Assembly: GCA_017991595.1 (NCBI GenBank)
Contig: JAGOQJ010000001.1
Coordinates: 1 to 64,000 of the forward strand
DNA: 64,000 nt
DNA from: Candidatus Didemnitutus sp.
GTDB lineage: Bacteria > Verrucomicrobiota > Verrucomicrobiia > Opitutales > Opitutaceae
Direction of reading: 5' to 3'
The notes beneath the pieces are model-generated. The model was given only the letters and a program-made list of their open reading frames with translations, searched no databases and was not told where the DNA came from. The position numbers and the translations under genes were made by a program. Positions 40,879 through 49,617 of this stretch are shown here, piece after piece (positions within the stretch are counted from its first letter, which is position 1; every line of letters begins with the position of its first letter).

Positions 40879-40924
40879 GGTTGTTACTAGCAACCAAAAT
40901 AAGAAAGTTGTCAACAGCAACTTT
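40879..40924 (-). promoter_or_regulatory. Two inverted-repeat operators and promoter of the DUF6428-MarR-PLP operon
   Basis: At 40879-40895, GGTTG and CAACC arms flank a 7-nt spacer. At 40904-40924, AAAGTTG and CAACTTT arms flank another 7-nt spacer. The shared pattern is GTTG, 7 bases, CAAC, and the centres are 27 bases apart. On the minus strand a TTGACA lies inside the upstream repeat with TAGTAA 19 bases further, so both repeats overlap a likely sigma-70 promoter. Confidence 0.7.
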
Positions 40925-40963
40925 ATTGAATGTGCGCGGCCCACCGACCGGAGCGCAGGCATG

Positions 40964-40990
40964 AAAAAGCGCGACCGCTGGGGTCGCGCT
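40964..40990 (-). terminator. Intrinsic terminator of the gamma-glutamyltransferase gene
   Basis: Perfect 9-bp arms AGCGCGACC and GGTCGCGCT with a 5-nt loop are followed on the minus strand by TTTTT. It lies 44 bases after the ggt stop and just before the operators of the next operon. Confidence 0.85.
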
Positions 40991-41033
40991 GGAGGAAACC
41001 GGCTCGGCCGGGCGTGATGGAAGGCGGGCTGCG

Positions 41034-42788
<1,755 letters not shown>

Positions 42789-43046
42789 GGGAGGGATTTT
42801 CCGCGCTAAAACCGCCCGCACAAGACCCATCGCCGGTGACGCTTACGCCCGTCGCATGGCGTAGGAATCGGACTTTTCCCGCCTCGTGCCTGCAACGCAT
42901 CGGCACCCGCCTCCGTGTGTCCTCCACGGCAACGCCGCTTCCCGTTCCGGCATCGCCTGTCATGTCGCCGATCGCCGCCTGCTTGGCGTGGTCCGAAGCC
43001 GCGCGTCGCCCGGATACTTCGCCTTGTTCCGCTCCGGCGGCCAGTG

Positions 43047-43085
43047 CCGTGATGTTTGTAGTCTATTAGACTACAAACATCACGG
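43047..43085. repeat. Long perfect palindrome of the GACTACAAA repeat family
   Basis: The left arm CCGTGATGTTTGTAGTC and its exact reverse complement (17 bp each) flank the 5-nt centre TATTA. It is AT-richer than its surroundings. The right arm, GACTACAAACATCACGG, is repeated exactly at 63741-63757. Confidence 0.85.
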
Positions 43086-43120
43086 GGCATTCTCCGGTGA
43101 ACGTGAACTTGCCGCGCTCA

Positions 43121-43143
43121 CTTGTAATCTAATAGACTACAAA
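43121..43143. repeat. GACTACAAA-family palindrome abutting a start codon
   Basis: CTTGTAATC, the centre TAATA and GACTACAAA form an imperfect palindrome that ends two bases before the ATG at 43145. The bases after the right arm (AAATGACG) line up with ACATCACG in the 43047 copy. The start codon therefore falls within the repeat's conserved flank. Confidence 0.8.
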
Positions 43144-43144
43144 A

Positions 43145-43531
43145 ATGACGAGCACACCGAAGGCGATTTTTCCGGCGCAGGTGCCGATGTTGGCGGCGGG
43201 GGTGTTGATGGAGTTGGCGGAGGAGACGTGGCGCGAGGCGGCCAAGGCCAAGCGGCAGGCGAAACGACGCAAAGGGGGCGCGACGTTGCACCCGGGATTG
43301 GCGACGCCGCTGTGGAACGAACTCGTGCGGCAAGCGCTGCCTTTCCTGCGCAAGCGGGGTAGCAAGGTGCAGCTGGCGCGCCTGCTCGGGGTGTCGCGGC
43401 AACGGCTCCAAGTCTGCCTGAAGGCGCAGCGGGCCTGCCTCGATGCAGAGCGCACGCTGGTGCTGTTGTGCTGGGTCACGGCGCAGCAGAGCGGGCGACC
43501 GCTGGCTTGGCAGGTGGATGCGGATTTGTAG
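43145..43531 (+). CDS. Small helix-turn-helix protein linked to the GACTACAAA repeat
   Basis: A 128-residue basic protein. An N-terminal helical part carries the cluster KAKRQAKRRKGG (residues 33-45). A C-terminal XRE-like helix-turn-helix lies at about 74-100, with KVQLARLLGVSRQRLQVCLK. The gene is tightly bracketed by half-sites: GACTACAAA ends just before the ATG, and the inverted TTTGTAGTC at 43525-43533 contains the stop codon. This makes the protein the natural candidate to recognise the repeat, either as an autoregulator or as part of a small mobile unit. No nuclease or transposase motif is visible. I do not recognise a named family. Confidence 0.75.
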   Translation: MTSTPKAIFPAQVPMLAAGVLMELAEETWREAAKAKRQAKRRKGGATLHPGLATPLWNELVRQALPFLRKRGSKVQLARLLGVSRQRLQVCLKAQRACLDAERTLVLLCWVTAQQSGRPLAWQVDADL

Positions 43532-43533
43532 TC
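43525..43533 (-). repeat. Single GACTACAAA half-site at the 3' end of the helix-turn-helix gene
   Basis: TTTGTAGTC is the exact inverse of the half-site at 43135-43143, and its TAG is the stop codon of the gene. Together they give a 9-bp terminal inverted repeat around a gene of about 390 bp. Confidence 0.6.
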
Positions 43534-43783
43534 GGTGCGGTGTGCATCTCGCTCAAGGTCTTTTCCGCTGCCAGCGCCGTTACCGCGGCGTGCGACGGTG
43601 CGGAACGGTGGCGGTCGGGGATCCGCTGGGTTGTCCTCACGTGACGGGGCATCCGTTTTGCCACGGTGCGGTGCCATGAGTTCCGGCGGACAGGAGTCAA
43701 AGCGCGGCGCTCCAGATGCGCCCGATAGGCGCGAAGCACGGGGTCGCGACTTTAGGGTGGCGCGGGCGGGAGGCCGGCTTTTC

Positions 43784-44242
43784 ATGGCGGCCATGCCCCA
43801 CGTGCCCGGTCTGCGCAGCCCTTACGACAAGACGGTCGGCGGTCTTCATCATCTCGGGCGGATGATCGACAAGATCCGGCTGCACCTCGCCGGGCAGTTG
43901 CCGGAGGAGTATCACCGCAATTACGGGCTGTCGCTCGGCCTCGACGGGCAATTGTGCGGTTTCCTCAACGTGTCGTTCGCGGACGTGGAGGCACGCGTGC
44001 GGGAGGGCGGCACGGACGAGGAGCTCGCCGAGTGGATTTTTGCCCGTGGTTTGCGGCCGAACCGCACGCAGGTGCTCGTGTGGAACGAGCATTCGCGCAA
44101 GCTCGGGTGGAACGACCGTGTCGGTGCCTATTTGCAGAAACTCAAGGAGGAGGCCGGCCAGGCCGACGGCATCGCGCACACGTCGTTCGAGATGATCGAG
44201 CGGAATGAAGGACGCGAACCACCGGCGCGCGTGACCGCCTGA
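43784..44242 (+). CDS. DUF5069 family protein
   Basis: A 152-residue soluble protein. Near the start it has the DUF5069 signature GLRSPYDKTVGGLHHLGRMI and DKIRLHLAGQLPEEYHRNYG. A small globular part follows, with GFLNVSFADVEARV and LRPNRTQVLVWNE. The ATG at 43784 was preferred over 43676 because homologues start about ten residues before RSPYDK and because GGGAGG lies about ten bases upstream. Family function is unknown and no catalytic motif is evident. It appears to stand alone. Confidence 0.82.
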   Translation: MAAMPHVPGLRSPYDKTVGGLHHLGRMIDKIRLHLAGQLPEEYHRNYGLSLGLDGQLCGFLNVSFADVEARVREGGTDEELAEWIFARGLRPNRTQVLVWNEHSRKLGWNDRVGAYLQKLKEEAGQADGIAHTSFEMIERNEGREPPARVTA

Positions 44243-44350
44243 CGCGGGGAAAACCCTCCTTGCTTACGCCGCTGCGGGTGCACGACAAGGGGCGCTCGCA
44301 CCTAAACTCAGGCGCTTTTGCGCGATGAGTGCGCGGAGACGCGACCTAGG

Positions 44351-44506
44351 ATGCGCGGCATGTATTTCTTGGAACGACACGAACGGATCCCTCTCGAGGA
44401 AGTGGGTGCGTTCGTGCAAGGCTGGCTGGCGCAGGGAGTGAAGGTCGTGGTGGTGACGCGCAACGCCGACGGCGTGACATGCAGCGTGAGCCTGCAGCGC
44501 GACTGA
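44351..44506 (+). CDS. Small hypothetical protein
   Basis: A possible 51-residue protein beginning MRGMYFLERHERIPLEEV, with a beta strand KVVVVTRNADG at the end. A second ATG at 44360 would give 48 residues. The composition and predicted alpha-beta pattern look protein-like, and it fills the gap between two real genes. There is no family match I recognise, so this call is tentative. Confidence 0.4.
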   Translation: MRGMYFLERHERIPLEEVGAFVQGWLAQGVKVVVVTRNADGVTCSVSLQRD

Positions 44507-44581
44507 CGCGCCATCGTGCCGCCGGCCGGACGGGGCCTTGCGAAACCAAGCACTGCGCCAGGTTCGGCGTGCAACGCGGCT

Positions 44582-45415
44582 CTACTGCGCCCACGGCGCT
44601 TCGGGTGGGCCGAAGCGTGTGGTGGCCGGGAAGTGCAGGTTGAAGTGCTCCGCGAGCAACGCGCGCACATGGGCGCCGTCGCGCACGGGTTCGTGGTGCA
44701 GGGTCTCGCCGCCGCGGCGGTGCGTGAACCCATCCGAGCGGAGGCCTTTGCGCGTGCCGTCGGGCAGTGCGAGGCCGACGGTGAGGTTGTTGCGGAAATA
44801 CGAAGCCGGGCTCGCGCTCGTCCACCAGTTGGCGAGTTCCCAGTCGATCGGGTGCATCTCGTCGGGCGTGAACTCCACCACGTCGGTCCACTCGTCGCCA
44901 ACCTTCATCTGGTGGAACAGGCGTCCGCCTTCGTCGACGAAGCGGCGCGGCTCGTGCGGCGTGCTCTGCTCGGGGCCGAACAGGAGCGCGAGCGGGCGGG
45001 TGAGCGAGGCGGCGCCGAGTCCGGCATCGGCCACGAAATCGCCCTCGGGTAGATGCACGCGGAGAAAGAGGTGCGTGCGGGCGGGCACGACGTCGCGCGG
45101 GAGCTGCCAGCGCACGCGTCCGCCCAGCGGAGTCACGCGGTAACCGAGCGCGCGCAGGGCGAGGAGGAAGAGATTGTTCTGCTCGAAGCAGTAGCCGCCG
45201 CGTCCGCCGTGGACGAGCTTGGCCATGAGCGCGACCGGCGTGAGCGTGATCGGGCGACCGAGGAGGACGTCGAGATTCTCAAAAGGGATCGTGGTCGTGT
45301 GGTGCCAGAGCAGCGCGTGGAGCGTGTCGAGCGTGGGCGTGCGCGCGCCGGTGTATCCGATTCGGGCGAGGTAGGCGTCGAGATCGAACCCGGCGGCAGG
45401 CAAAGGAGCAGACAT
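44582..45415 (-). CDS. nat: Arylamine N-acetyltransferase
   Basis: A 277-residue cytoplasmic enzyme that transfers acetyl from acetyl-CoA to arylamines or related amines. The cysteine-protease-like triad is complete: C76 in GGRGGYCFEQNNLF, H115 in ARTHLFLRVHL and D130 in DFVADAGLG. The N-terminal PFENLDVLLGR motif also matches. Length is normal for the family. It is likely a single-gene unit. Confidence 0.95.
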   Translation of the reverse strand: MSAPLPAAGFDLDAYLARIGYTGARTPTLDTLHALLWHHTTTIPFENLDVLLGRPITLTPVALMAKLVHGGRGGYCFEQNNLFLLALRALGYRVTPLGGRVRWQLPRDVVPARTHLFLRVHLPEGDFVADAGLGAASLTRPLALLFGPEQSTPHEPRRFVDEGGRLFHQMKVGDEWTDVVEFTPDEMHPIDWELANWWTSASPASYFRNNLTVGLALPDGTRKGLRSDGFTHRRGGETLHHEPVRDGAHVRALLAEHFNLHFPATTRFGPPEAPWAQ

Positions 45416-45555
45416 GGGCGGTAAGGTGGATGAAATCGCCCGCGCTGACTAGTGGCCGTTCGGCGAAGCCGTGGCGCGGTGCTGCTCGCGCAGGGTCGGC
45501 CGGTGACCGGGTGCTTTGTCGATTTTGCCGGCGGCGTGCTTGCGCGCATGCATCC

Positions 45556-45576
45556 GGGCGCAGCAAGACTGCGCCC
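45556..45576. repeat. Short palindrome, REP-like
   Basis: Arms GGGCGCAG and CTGCGCCC (8 bp, perfect) surround CAAGA and are followed by CCTAC. The CAAG centre and CCTAC tail recall the pair at 38.4-38.5 kb. Confidence 0.45.
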
Positions 45577-45604
45577 CTACACCGTGGCCGGTCGGAAACC
45601 GGCG

Positions 45605-47782
45605 TTATGCGGAGGCTTCGGTCGCGGCGGCCGTCGTCTCGCCGTCGCGGAGCATGCGGGCGAGTTCGCGGTGATCGACCTTGCCGGAGCCGAGCTTGGG
45701 GATGGCGTGCACGAAGCGCAGCTCGCGCGGCGCGCAGAGATTGCTCAGGCCCTTGGCGCGCACGGCGGCGCGGACGTCGGCGAGTTGCAGGCGGGGTTCG
45801 TTGGCGACGGCGACGAGCTTCTCGCCTTTCTCCGCGTCGGGCACGGCGACGACGGCGAGCGTGCAGCGCAGGCCGTAGGTGGCGGTGAAGGCGCCGGCGA
45901 GCGCGTCCTCGACGGCAGTGAGGGAAATCATCTCGCCGCTGATCTTGGCGAAGCGCTTGAGGCGGCCGAGCACGGTGATGTAGCCGTCGGCGTCCACCTG
46001 CGCGATGTCGCCCGTATCATACCAGCCGCCGAGCGCCTGGAACTGTGCGTTGGCGTCCGGGTTGATGTAACCCTTCATCATCGCGGGCGTGCGCACGAAG
46101 AGTCGTCCGCCGGCCGGCACGCCCTCGACGGATTCAAGACGCCACTCGATGCCGGGTAGGAGCCGGCCGGCGGTGAGCGTGTTGGGGTCCATCTTGGTGT
46201 TGAGGCAGAGCACTGGGCCGCACTCGGTGGCGCCGTAGCCTTCGTGGATGCGCACGCCGAACTTGCGTGCGTAGGTCTCGAAGGTCGCGGTCTGCACCTT
46301 CTCCGCGCCGGCGACGAGGTAGCGGACGGTGTGGAAATCGTAGGGGTGCGCCTTGCGCGCGTAGCCGTTGAGAAAGGTGTTCGTGCCGAGGAGAATCGTG
46401 CAGTTCTTCTCGTAGACGACGGTCGGCACGATGCGGTAGTGGAGCGGCGAGGGGTAGTTGAAGACGTAGCAGCCGCGCACGAGCGGCGCGATGATGCCGC
46501 CGACGAGGCCGAAGCTGTGGAAGAAGGGCAGGGCGTTGAAGAAGCGGTCGTCGTCGCGCAGGTCGGCCGCGACGAAGAGCTGGCGGAGGTTGGCGAGCAG
46601 GCCGCGGTGGCTGAGTTCGACGCCCTTCGGAATGCCTTCGGACCCGCTGGTGAAAATGATGGCGGCGGTGTCGCCGGCCGCGACCGGGGCGCGGCGCAGC
46701 GTGCGGCCGACGGAGAAGAGATTACCGAGCAGCGCGCGGAGCTTGGCGCCGCCGCCGATGCGCGTGCGGACATCCTCCAAGTAGATGAAACGGATACCGG
46801 CTTCCTCAAGCGGAGCGAGGTTGAGCCGCGCCTTCTCGAGGAAGACGCGCGAGGTCAGCACCTGGCGGAGACCGGCGAGCCGCGCGCAGCTCACCATCAC
46901 GGGGCCGCCGCTGGAGTAGTTGAGGTAGGCCGGCGTTTTGCCCAGCGACCAGAGCGCGAGCGTGGTGACCATGGCGCCGTTGACGGTCGGGAGCATGACG
47001 CCGATGCGCTCGCCGCGGTCTGACGAAAGATCCTGGGCGAGGGCGCCGGCGAGCGCCTCGGTGCCGATCATCAATTTGCGGTAGGTGGACTCGGTCCAGG
47101 TGAGGTCCTCGGCGATGACCTTGCCGGGCAGGGCGCGCGCCATCTCGACGATGGCGGCGGGCAGCGTGGCGGGGCCGTCGCGCATCTCGACTTCGAACTG
47201 CTGGCGCATCATCTGGTCGCGCAGCCACTGGGTGAGCTTCTGGCGCGCGACGTTGTGGGCGAGATGCGAGAAATCCGGTGCGGTCAGCGGCGGGCTGAAG
47301 TGGACCGAGAGCCGCGGGAACCACTTCGTCCAACCCGTGTGGCGCACCCAGCGCACGCGGACGGCGTTGCGGAGGTAACAGGTGACAACCTTGGCGCCGG
47401 TGCGATGCACGAGGAAGGCCGTGCCGTCGTAGACGCGCATGAGATTTGTCGTGGCGCTGATGCGGCCCTCGGGGAAGAGCACGAGCTTGCCGCCGCGCTC
47501 GAGGTGCTCAGCCATGCCGCGCACGGCGTAGGACGAGGTGTTGTCCACCGGGAACGTGCGCGAGTTGATCATCATCTTGCGATGGATCCACGTGGTCTGC
47601 GCGGTGGTGGACGAGGCGACGAATTTCCAGCTGTCGTCGAGACACACGAGCACGAGCGCCCAGTCGAGCCACGAGGTGTGGTTGGGGCAGAGCAGCATCG
47701 GGCCCGGACCGTGCAGCGCCTCGGCGCCCTCGACGCGGAGACGGAAAAGCACCTTCAACAACAGGCGGAGCAACGTGAGCAT
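45605..47782 (-). CDS. Acyltransferase-acyl-ligase fusion (PlsC plus AMP-binding)
   Basis: A 725-residue two-domain enzyme like E. coli Aas without its transporter part. Residues 1-200 are a PlsC-type acyltransferase with NHTSWLDW (H35 and D40, the HX4D motif) and FPEGRISATTN. Residues about 210-715 are an acyl-activating AMP-binding domain with P-loop-like IIFTSGSEGIPKGVELSH, the motif GYGATECGPV and YDTGDIAQVDADGYITVLGR, ending with the lysine-containing IPKLGSGKVDH. It should activate fatty acids and reacylate lysophospholipid at the inner membrane. The ATG at 47782 puts the amphipathic helix LTLLRLLLKVLFRL first. No fusion partner is missing apart from the MFS domain. Confidence 0.92.
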   Translation of the reverse strand: MLTLLRLLLKVLFRLRVEGAEALHGPGPMLLCPNHTSWLDWALVLVCLDDSWKFVASSTTAQTTWIHRKMMINSRTFPVDNTSSYAVRGMAEHLERGGKLVLFPEGRISATTNLMRVYDGTAFLVHRTGAKVVTCYLRNAVRVRWVRHTGWTKWFPRLSVHFSPPLTAPDFSHLAHNVARQKLTQWLRDQMMRQQFEVEMRDGPATLPAAIVEMARALPGKVIAEDLTWTESTYRKLMIGTEALAGALAQDLSSDRGERIGVMLPTVNGAMVTTLALWSLGKTPAYLNYSSGGPVMVSCARLAGLRQVLTSRVFLEKARLNLAPLEEAGIRFIYLEDVRTRIGGGAKLRALLGNLFSVGRTLRRAPVAAGDTAAIIFTSGSEGIPKGVELSHRGLLANLRQLFVAADLRDDDRFFNALPFFHSFGLVGGIIAPLVRGCYVFNYPSPLHYRIVPTVVYEKNCTILLGTNTFLNGYARKAHPYDFHTVRYLVAGAEKVQTATFETYARKFGVRIHEGYGATECGPVLCLNTKMDPNTLTAGRLLPGIEWRLESVEGVPAGGRLFVRTPAMMKGYINPDANAQFQALGGWYDTGDIAQVDADGYITVLGRLKRFAKISGEMISLTAVEDALAGAFTATYGLRCTLAVVAVPDAEKGEKLVAVANEPRLQLADVRAAVRAKGLSNLCAPRELRFVHAIPKLGSGKVDHRELARMLRDGETTAAATEASA

Positions 47783-47832
47783 CGGCGGAGAGGCGGTGTC
47801 CGGGCAACAAATCCGGGCGCGCGGGCCGCCGC

Positions 47833-47868
47833 AAAACAAAAGAGGCGGCACCGGTGGGTGCGCGCCTC
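47833..47868 (-). terminator. Intrinsic terminator after the beta-barrel protein gene
   Basis: An imperfect stem (GAGGC to GCCTC, then GCACC to GGTGC) is followed on the minus strand by TTTTGTTTT, 27 bases after the stop at 47895. Confidence 0.75.
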
Positions 47869-47894
47869 GGGGAAAAGGGATGGCTGGCGCCGGC

Positions 47895-48410
47895 TCAGAA
47901 CTTGAAGCTCACGCCGGCCTCGATGGCGAGGTCGTCACCGACTTCGACCGCGGTGCCGAAGAGCTTCACGTCGTCGATCCAGAGGTAGCGCACGCCCAGG
48001 GTGAGCGTCGCGTTCGCGCTGGCCTTGTAGCCCACGCCGGCGAAGCCCTGCAGGGCGAAGCTCCAGTCGTCCTGGCTGCCGAACCAAGCCTTGAGGCTGG
48101 CGCGGGCCATGCCGGCGCCGACGCCGACATACGGGGTCCAGCCCTGCTGGTTTTTGAACTCCGCGCGGTAGTTGAGCATCAGCGGAAGGATGTCCGCCTT
48201 GATGCCCGCGTCGGAGTCCTGCGTGTAGCCGATCTCGAACTCTCCTTGGTGGGAGATGCTGTCGTTCTCGGAAAAAGCGCTGCCGATCCGGGCGGCGAAG
48301 TAGGCCTCCTGGCTATCCACGAGATAGCCGGTGTTGACGCCGATGATGACGGCTTGGGCCGAAGCCGCGAGGCTGAGGGCGATGAGACTGAGGAGTGCGA
48401 ATCGTTTCAT
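47895..48410 (-). CDS. Small outer-membrane beta-barrel protein
   Basis: A 171-residue protein with a signal peptide (FALLSLIALSLAASAQA) and alternating beta strands. The strands include AYFAARIGSAF, WTPYVGVGAGMARASLKAWF, FALQGFAGVGYKA and ATLTLGVRYLWID. It ends in the terminal aromatic strand GVSFKF expected for BAM-inserted porin-like proteins. Eight strands can be counted by eye, as in OmpX/OmpW-sized barrels. A terminator follows. Function is unknown. Confidence 0.83.
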   Translation of the reverse strand: MKRFALLSLIALSLAASAQAVIIGVNTGYLVDSQEAYFAARIGSAFSENDSISHQGEFEIGYTQDSDAGIKADILPLMLNYRAEFKNQQGWTPYVGVGAGMARASLKAWFGSQDDWSFALQGFAGVGYKASANATLTLGVRYLWIDDVKLFGTAVEVGDDLAIEAGVSFKF

Positions 48411-48662
48411 AGCTGGTCTGGGTTGGGTCGGTTGAGTTTTGGCCCGTGGACGGCGATGGAGTGCCAGTCGGGTGCTTGGAACAACGGGGGATTTGCCGGC
48501 GCGGGCGGATATTTCTCCCGCTCACCGGAGCCAAAAGCCCCGCTTCAGGCTCTGGTTTTGACACATGCTGTCACGTGCGCACTGCTGCGGGCGTGTCGGC
48601 GCGGTGTTCTGGCTGGCGGAAACGGCGCGGATGCGAATCGTTCGCGGCAACCCTTCTTCATC

Positions 48663-49547
48663 ATGATCGAACGCATCGGATTTGTCGGCGTCGGGCGCAT
48701 GGGCGCGAACATGGCGCGGCGCCTCAAGGACTGCGGCCGCACCGTCACGGTGGTGCACGACGTGCACGCGCCGGCCGCGGCGGAGCTCGCGCGCGAGCTG
48801 GGCTGCCGCGCGGCGACGCGCTTGGCGGACGTCACGGCGGAGGCGGACCTGATCTTCACGGTCGTCACCGACGATGCGGCGCAGCTGGCGGTGTTCGCCG
48901 AGAGCGGCGACTCGCTGCTCGCCGGCGCGCAGGGACGGGTTTTCGTCAACTGCGCCACGATCACGCCGGCCGTGCATGTCGAGGTGGAGCGCCGCGCGCG
49001 GGCGGCCGGAGCGGTCTCGCTCGAGGGCTGCATGGCGTCGTCGATCCCGCAGGCGCGCAACGGCACGCTTTACCTGATGTGCGGCGGCGACCGCGCCGAA
49101 TTCGAGCGGGTGCGCCCGGTGCTGGAGCAGCTCAGCGCTGCGTTGCGCTACATCGGCCCCGCCGGGCAGGCCGCGCAGGTGAAGGCGCTGGTTAACTTGG
49201 TGATGAACATCAACACCGCCGGCCTCGCCGAGGGGCTCGGCCTCGGGCACGCGCTTGGGCTCGACCTCGCCATGTTGCGCGAGGTGTTTGCGCAGACCGG
49301 TGCCAACTCGCAGGTGTTGAAAACCGACGGCGAGGACATGCAACACCGCGCGCACGAGTGCTTCTTCTCGGCCGCGCACGCCGCGAAGGACACGACGATC
49401 GCATGGCAACTCGGACGCGACGCCGGCCTCGAGCTGCCGCTGGCGGCGGCGACCAAGGCGCAGTTCGAGCAGATGCAGGCCTTGGGGCTGGGCCAGCTCG
49501 ACAAGAGCGGCGTGGCTGAGCTGACCTTCAAGGGCCGGCACGCCTAA
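48663..49547 (+). CDS. NAD(P)-dependent 3-hydroxyisobutyrate-dehydrogenase-type oxidoreductase
   Basis: A 294-residue cytoplasmic beta-hydroxyacid dehydrogenase. The N-terminal Rossmann motif is GFVGVGRMGANMARRL. The substrate-binding EGCMASSIPQARNGTL and the catalytic lysine in AAQVKALVNLVMNINTAGL fit the family. The ATG at 48663 directly precedes the first strand. Substrates of relatives include 3-hydroxyisobutyrate, tartronate semialdehyde and succinic semialdehyde; none is singled out here. A tRNA-like fragment lies just past its stop codon. Confidence 0.93.
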   Translation: MIERIGFVGVGRMGANMARRLKDCGRTVTVVHDVHAPAAAELARELGCRAATRLADVTAEADLIFTVVTDDAAQLAVFAESGDSLLAGAQGRVFVNCATITPAVHVEVERRARAAGAVSLEGCMASSIPQARNGTLYLMCGGDRAEFERVRPVLEQLSAALRYIGPAGQAAQVKALVNLVMNINTAGLAEGLGLGHALGLDLAMLREVFAQTGANSQVLKTDGEDMQHRAHECFFSAAHAAKDTTIAWQLGRDAGLELPLAAATKAQFEQMQALGLGQLDKSGVAELTFKGRHA

Positions 49548-49575
49548 GGCTGCGCGCCGCGCGCAAGGCCCAAAC

Positions 49576-49604
49576 CGGGGTTCGATTCCCCGTGAGGGCG
49601 CACC
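49576..49604 (+). other. tRNA 3'-end-like fragment (T-arm plus acceptor-like tail)
   Basis: CGGGG, the 7-nt loop TTCGATT and CCCCG make a perfect tRNA T-arm, followed by TGAGGGCGCACC, which looks like an acceptor strand plus CC. No matching 5' half is present: the bases 70-90 upstream are the coding end of the dehydrogenase gene. It is either a remnant left by integration into a tRNA gene or a chance match. Confidence 0.5.
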
Positions 49605-49617
49605 GTTCCGCTGACGC

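Larger units (their letters stand above)
42789..43144. other. Divergent intergenic stretch carrying two palindromic repeats
   Basis: No gene is supported between ggt and the small helix-turn-helix gene. The left 250 bases show nothing distinctive. The right end holds the palindromes at 43047-43085 and 43121-43143. Confidence 0.5.

Noticed and set aside
43047..43085. The long palindrome read as a transcription terminator
   Set aside because: It lies between divergent genes, so no transcript would need to end there, and there is no T-run after either arm.
44582..44901. Open frames inside the arylamine N-acetyltransferase gene as separate small genes
   Set aside because: They are alternate frames of a gene whose full catalytic triad is intact.
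49516..49604. A complete tRNA-Ser or tRNA-Leu gene ending at the T-arm fragment
   Set aside because: The upstream bases are the coding end of the dehydrogenase gene and give no acceptor strand complementary to the 3' tail and no anticodon arm.
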